Source: Marinilactibacillus sp036039175 (lineage in GTDB: Bacteria > Bacillota > Bacilli > Lactobacillales > Carnobacteriaceae_A). From it: DNA of 64,000 bases. The notes under the pieces were generated by a model. That model was not told where the DNA came from and did no database searches. It worked only from the letters and a program-made list of their open reading frames with translations. Both the position numbers and the translations under genes were made by a program. Each line of letters begins with the position of its first letter. Positions within the stretch are counted from its first letter, which is position 1. Location of the stretch: positions 310,001-374,000 of the forward strand of contig NZ_JAYXKP010000001.1 of NCBI RefSeq assembly GCF_036039175.1, in the 5' to 3' direction. Positions 60,408 through 64,000 of the stretch are shown piece by piece.

Positions 60408-61202
60408 ATGCACCAGTACATACTATCCGAACAAGCAAAGATTTCAGTAGAAAGCTCTGGATCTGGAAAACCCCTCATGCTCTTACACGCAGGAATAGCT
60501 GATAAGCGAATGTGGCTTAACGAAGTCGACTATCTTTCTAAACAGTTTCAGGTCATCAATATTGATTTACCAGGTTTTGGAAAAAGTGATATCCTGGGTA
60601 AAGACATTGATTATACAGCTGTAATCAAATCCGTTATACATTACTTTCAGTTATCTGAAGTGACCATTCTGGCCGCCTCTTTTGGAGCCAAGATTGCGAT
60701 TGACTATACCTTACTCTATCCCAAAGATGTCTTGAAGTTGGTGGTTGTATCGCCAGCTCTCAGTGGATGGAAGAATTCTGTAGAATTAGCCGATTATGAA
60801 CAAAAAGAAGAGATCGTTGAAACAGTGAAGGAGAACATTGCATTAACGATTCAATTCTGGATAAGCAGAAATCTTCCTTCAGAGAATTTGAGAGCTACAA
60901 CAACTGACCTTTTAACCGATATGCTGGAAAATATTTTAGCGAAAGAAACAGATCATGTAGAAGAAGTTAACTGCGTTGATAACAGCTTGCTACTGTTAAG
61001 CCAGCTAAATCTTCCTGTATTAATTATCAATGGAGCTAACGATGTTTCAGATTTTTTAGAAATAGGCGTGCATATGCAAAAATCCGTAGCAACTTCTGAA
61101 CAAGTCGTGATTCCTTCGGCAACGCATCTTCCTAACTTGAATCATCCGGCTCTTTTTAAAGAAGTTCTGATCCGTTTCTTATCGGAAACTCAAAAGGTCT
61201 AG
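60408..61202 (+). CDS. Alpha/beta-fold hydrolase
   Basis: This 264-aa protein has an alpha/beta hydrolase fold: oxyanion loop LLHAGIADKRMW, nucleophile elbow LAASFGAKI (A-x-S-x-G rather than G-x-S-x-G), acid in LIINGANDVSDF and the histidine in ATHLPNLNHPA. All three catalytic residues are plausible. The substrate is unknown. GGAGGT precedes the ATG. It is followed by a short intergenic region. Confidence 0.87.
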   Translation: MHQYILSEQAKISVESSGSGKPLMLLHAGIADKRMWLNEVDYLSKQFQVINIDLPGFGKSDILGKDIDYTAVIKSVIHYFQLSEVTILAASFGAKIAIDYTLLYPKDVLKLVVVSPALSGWKNSVELADYEQKEEIVETVKENIALTIQFWISRNLPSENLRATTTDLLTDMLENILAKETDHVEEVNCVDNSLLLLSQLNLPVLIINGANDVSDFLEIGVHMQKSVATSEQVVIPSATHLPNLNHPALFKEVLIRFLSETQKV

Positions 61203-61328
61203 TACACGGTACTTTATTTTGGAATAACTAACTAATTTTCGAACTACTCTGTTCATAAAGTGCAATCTACGTTATAATAAAAGTGAGAATTTAATGATAG
61301 TATGAAATTAACTTATTGGAGGATTTTG

Positions 61329-61814
61329 ATGAGCACAATTACTGAAAATTTCAAAGCACTGGCCGAAGAAAAACAGATCCAATTTAAAACAAAAGAGATT
61401 CCTGCACCGATTCGCAACAAAGAAGGCGAAACAACGGAGCAACAACAAATCTTATTCCAATCCGCATTACGCGTGACAAAAGATAAACCTGTTGGATGTG
61501 CAGTGATTATTCATGATGCACCTCTAGAGCGCGTTAACTATCAAATTACTTACAACAAAATTGGCTATGTAACAGATCGTAGCAAGTTACCAGATATTTT
61601 AACTGAATTAAATGAATTGAATGCGATGAAATCTGGATATTTCCGCTTCTTAGTTTCTGGTGATGGAGAAATCTTTATGCGCTTTTTAGGTATTACAGGT
61701 GAAGATGTCAATCCCGTTATGGACGTTTTTGTATTCGGTGGACGCATTTTACGTGCTTTGCTACCCGAATTAGAGAAAATGGACGGCGTTGACTTAACAC
61801 CTAGAAAAGCGTAA
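61329..61814 (+). CDS. Hypothetical protein, function unknown
   Basis: A 161-aa soluble protein, start ATG at 61329 with TTGGAGGAT upstream; the frame is open to 61302 but unsupported. I do not recognise the family. Its composition (N-terminal helix, a strand-rich middle such as FRFLVSGDGEIFMRFLGITG, and a helical C-terminus LLPELEKMDG) is reminiscent of YbjN/chaperone-like folds, which is only a guess. It is coupled to the OsmC gene 5 bp downstream. Confidence 0.78.
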   Translation: MSTITENFKALAEEKQIQFKTKEIPAPIRNKEGETTEQQQILFQSALRVTKDKPVGCAVIIHDAPLERVNYQITYNKIGYVTDRSKLPDILTELNELNAMKSGYFRFLVSGDGEIFMRFLGITGEDVNPVMDVFVFGGRILRALLPELEKMDGVDLTPRKA

Positions 61815-61819
61815 GCAAC

Positions 61820-62245
61820 ATGTCAGATAAAGCATTATTTGAAGCTTCTATCGTTAATCAAGAGGGTGTAGACGGCGTAGCATATGTAGATGATCCGAAA
61901 GGACTCCGCGTAATCACATCGAGCCCGTTAAGTGATGCCCCAGGTACCAATCCAGAAGAATTGTTTGGCCTAGCGATTACAACTTGTCTGAACGCTACGA
62001 TTCAATCTTTATTAAAGGCAAGAGGGGCAGATAACAAGAGTCAAGTAACGTGTACAGTACAACTGAAACGTGAAGCTGACGGTATTGGATTTTTCTTTGA
62101 TGTAGCTATATTTGCATCTGTTGAGAATATGTCACTTGCTGATGCATCTAAACTGGTTGAATCTGCAGAAAAACGTTGTCCTGTTTCGAAATTGGTTCAA
62201 GGAGCCACAACGCTTAAGATTCAAACCATTGAGTATGATAATTGA
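61820..62245 (+). CDS. OsmC/Ohr-family peroxiredoxin-like protein
   Basis: This 141-aa OsmC-like protein has the two redox cysteines Cys56 (AITTCLNATI) and Cys120 (EKRCPVSKLV) that reduce organic hydroperoxides in the family. The usual Ohr N-terminal Arg/Glu environment cannot be checked by eye. The ATG at 61820 lies 5 bp after the upstream stop and has a poor ribosome binding site, which suggests coupling to the unknown upstream gene. The two may share an oxidative stress role. Confidence 0.88.
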   Translation: MSDKALFEASIVNQEGVDGVAYVDDPKGLRVITSSPLSDAPGTNPEELFGLAITTCLNATIQSLLKARGADNKSQVTCTVQLKREADGIGFFFDVAIFASVENMSLADASKLVESAEKRCPVSKLVQGATTLKIQTIEYDN

Positions 62246-62261
62246 TTCAAAGCGATTAAAT

Positions 62262-62308
62262 AAGACTCCACCAGATTGATTCTTAAAATCGACCTGGTGG
62301 AGTCTTTC
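62262..62308 (+). terminator. Terminator after the OsmC gene
   Basis: AAGACTCCACCAG (62262-62274) pairs perfectly with CTGGTGGAGTCTT (62294-62306), followed by TCT. Confidence 0.88.
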
Positions 62309-62374
62309 TCTGTCATTTAGCACCCAAGCGTGCTAGCACCTTTATAAACATCATAAGATAAGTGAGTGAACGAA

Positions 62375-62878
62375 ATGGGTAATGTGAATAAAGAAGACTT
62401 TTATTATGGCGCTTTTCTATCTAAATTAACAAAATCAGGAACAATTCCTATATTGATTCAAACGACAGAAGATGGCATTTTCTATCGATTGACTTCTCAA
62501 AATTCTGAAACTGAACAGATCGTTTTAATGAAATACCGATCAACACCAGATCATAATGGAAAAAAGGTGAAACGCTGGGATTTTTCGTTTACCAAGTTGG
62601 AAATCCAGCAGTTAAAACAGTACCACGAAAAAGGCATACAACACCTTACAGCGCTAATTTGTGGTGTGCATAGTCATTTACCTCAAAGTGAAATTGCTGT
62701 GCTGAACTTTGAAGAAACCATTGCTTGTATTGGGCTAACCTATACTTCAGGGGAGTCCCGTAGGATCACCGTTAGAGAAGAAAAGTATGCTCCTGGTTTA
62801 AAAGTTTATGGTACGAGTTTAGCAGACAAAGATTTTATACGAGTAGACAGAGACTTCCAGAGTCAATATCTACTCTGA
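62375..62878 (+). CDS. Hypothetical protein, function unknown
   Basis: A 167-aa soluble protein of no family I recognise. It has strand-rich segments (GTIPILIQTTEDGIFYRL, HLTALICGVHSHL, ACIGLTYTSG) and a basic C-terminus. The start is ambiguous: ATG at 62375, or GTG at 62366; the ribosome binding site AAGTGAGTGA is weak. It is a single gene between two terminators. No membrane segment or signal peptide is seen. Confidence 0.72.
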   Translation: MGNVNKEDFYYGAFLSKLTKSGTIPILIQTTEDGIFYRLTSQNSETEQIVLMKYRSTPDHNGKKVKRWDFSFTKLEIQQLKQYHEKGIQHLTALICGVHSHLPQSEIAVLNFEETIACIGLTYTSGESRRITVREEKYAPGLKVYGTSLADKDFIRVDRDFQSQYLL

Positions 62879-62897
62879 ACTTGATAAAAAATCAAAA

Positions 62898-62940
62898 AGG
62901 CATCAAAAACACCAGTTTAACTTCTGGTTTTTTGATGCCT
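62898..62940. terminator. Bidirectional terminator between convergent genes
   Basis: The stem AGGCATCAAAAA...CCAG / CTGG...TTTTTTGATGCCT has A and T tracts on both sides. Confidence 0.85.
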
Positions 62941-62960
62941 AAACTTACAAGTCCAAATAA

Positions 62961-63869
62961 CTAGCTACCCTTTATCTCTTCATCAACGAAACCATAGGGA
63001 TTGTAAACAAGTTTAGGATTTTCTCGTGTTTGTTTACTCAAATCCTCACGTCCCATAACATTAAATAGTTCAATAGCTAAATCGTAACTTTCCTGACTTT
63101 CTTTTTCTTTATTTAGACCCTCTAAGCACATTCCTTTACGAACAAGAGCTGCACCGAAAGATAGAACCTTGTTATCACTTTTTGATTTAGTTACAAGCTG
63201 ATCAGTATATTTTAGAGCTAACTCGTACTGTTCATGTGCAATAAGCAGGCAAGAAATATGAGATAGAAAGGACAGTCTTAAATCTTCAGCTTCTTTAAAG
63301 CAATAATATCTTTCTAATTCCTCTAAAGCTTTATCTGTCAATGATACCGCTGTTTCAAGTTCAAAGTAATATAAAATACCATTTAAAAGATGAAATTCCG
63401 AGAGATAGAATTTATCAAGATTTTTTAATCTATCCCAAGTGTTTTTTGCATATTGTTGAGCCTCAGCGAGACTATTCTTCTCAATTAAACAATAATAGGC
63501 ATGAGCAATGTTCAGTACGTCTTCTGTCATATGATCATATCGTTTTTCAAGTAATTTATTAGCAGCATCTATTAAATCTTTAACATAAGAAATATCAGGA
63601 AACTGTTCCATTTCCTTAAACAGATATAAAACAGTATCTTTATCATTTAAACTATAATCGTTCAAAATAAATGAGTACTCGTCATGATGCATGTCCATGT
63701 AATCAAGAATAGCTAAAAATTTAACGACATTTGGATTGATTTCATCTTTCTCTAACTTAGTATAGTTTGATCTAGACATCGTACTGTCAGAAACTTCTTG
63801 TTGTGTGTATCCTTTATTTTCTCTAATATCCTTTAGTACCTTCCCTAAATGATAATACATATCACTCAT
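62961..63869 (-). CDS. Rgg/GadR/MutR-type transcriptional regulator
   Basis: A 302-aa regulator with an N-terminal XRE-type HTH (about 8-65, GYTQQEVSDSTMSRSNYTKLE) and a long helical C-terminal domain of TPR-like repeats, the layout of Rgg proteins, many of which are receptors for short peptides. The frame has two adjacent ATGs. The second (63869) is 7 nt from AGGAGG and is preferred; the first (63872) is 4 nt away. Its target is probably the gene starting beyond the right edge of the window. Confidence 0.8.
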   Translation of the reverse strand: MSDMYYHLGKVLKDIRENKGYTQQEVSDSTMSRSNYTKLEKDEINPNVVKFLAILDYMDMHHDEYSFILNDYSLNDKDTVLYLFKEMEQFPDISYVKDLIDAANKLLEKRYDHMTEDVLNIAHAYYCLIEKNSLAEAQQYAKNTWDRLKNLDKFYLSEFHLLNGILYYFELETAVSLTDKALEELERYYCFKEAEDLRLSFLSHISCLLIAHEQYELALKYTDQLVTKSKSDNKVLSFGAALVRKGMCLEGLNKEKESQESYDLAIELFNVMGREDLSKQTRENPKLVYNPYGFVDEEIKGS

Positions 63870-63872
63870 CAT

Positions 63873-64000
63873 AAAACCTCCTAATTTCCTGGGTAAAATA
63901 ATAGCAATTATTAAGAAAGTGACAAATTGTTGTTAAAATACCTTACATAGAGACGGTAGTAAAAGACAGTTGGTATAGAGTGTAACGAAATGAACTTCGA
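63873..64000. other. Intergenic region upstream of the Rgg gene, at the window edge
   Basis: About 128 bases with no complete ORF of note. It carries the Rgg gene's Shine-Dalgarno (AGGAGG, minus strand) and probably divergent promoters. An ATG near 63991 runs off the edge with no clear ribosome binding site. Any Rgg target or signalling peptide gene would lie beyond 64000. Confidence 0.6.

Noticed and set aside
1..64000. CRISPR arrays, prophage, insertion sequences, tRNA and rRNA genes
   Set aside because: No regularly spaced repeats, transposase or integrase genes, or cloverleaf-type sequences were seen on reading. Small diverged tRNAs cannot be excluded without a computed search.
63991..64000. 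ATG at the right edge as a gene start
   Set aside because: There is no clear ribosome binding site and only three codons are visible, so it cannot be supported.

Overview
This is a low-GC Firmicutes chromosome segment, and everything in it fits the Lactobacillales. The housekeeping blocks rpsU-yqeY-phoH-ybeY-dgkA-cdd-era-recO-glyQS, dnaG-rpoD-trmK-nif3, rnc-smc-ftsY-ylxM-ffh and rpsP-khpA-rimM-trmD-rplS are all recognisable. A RexAB-type (AddAB) exonuclease, ECF vitamin transporters, a cellobiose-type PTS and an Rgg regulator are typical of lactic acid bacteria. A seven-gene multisubunit Na+/H+ antiporter operon is unusual in that order and suggests a salt- or alkali-adapted member of the Carnobacteriaceae, such as Marinilactibacillus or Alkalibacterium. 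That genus-level guess is inference. No prophage, insertion sequence, CRISPR array, tRNA or rRNA gene was seen. Layout: 1-8735 carries translation, GTPase and repair genes and ends with glyQS behind a glycine T-box. 8833-11816 carries an ABC exporter, then the niacin repressor NiaR and a niacin ECF substrate-binding protein with a NiaR-like palindrome on its promoter. 12009-26602 holds primase, sigma-A, L25/Ctc, TrmK, Nif3, PepT and RexBA. 26659-29437 is a minus-strand secreted operon (YkyA-like lipoprotein, polysaccharide deacetylase lipoprotein, DUF4015 glycosidase-like protein). 29665-31618 is lspA-rluD-pyrR. 31682-36763 holds rqcH, a MarR plus ECF S-component pair, a zinc alcohol dehydrogenase and a YrrS-like protein. 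36910-42696 is a DUF697 GTPase followed by the Mrp/MBH-like antiporter operon. 42900-48368 is a cellobiose-type PTS operon with its PRD activator. 48535-60325 is the SRP/ribosome maturation region. The rest is small metabolic or unknown genes and an Rgg-type regulator at the right edge. The most interesting item lies between ffh and rpsP. It is a compact type I toxin-antitoxin module: a 36-codon Hol_Tox-like membrane peptide with a TTG start whose Shine-Dalgarno sits in a hairpin, a small overlapping leader ORF, and a convergent antisense RNA of about 117 nt with an extended -10 promoter and a shared bidirectional terminator. Other points worth a second look are the antiporter operon that has MbhD/MbhE-like pieces but no MrpA-type NuoL subunit, a RexB that has lost the AddB iron-sulphur cysteines and Walker A, the PgaB-like split deacetylase/glycosidase pair, and the absence of the HD-domain c-di-AMP phosphodiesterase gene usually found between phoH and ybeY. 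Several starts were moved from the longest ORF to the codon that has a Shine-Dalgarno.
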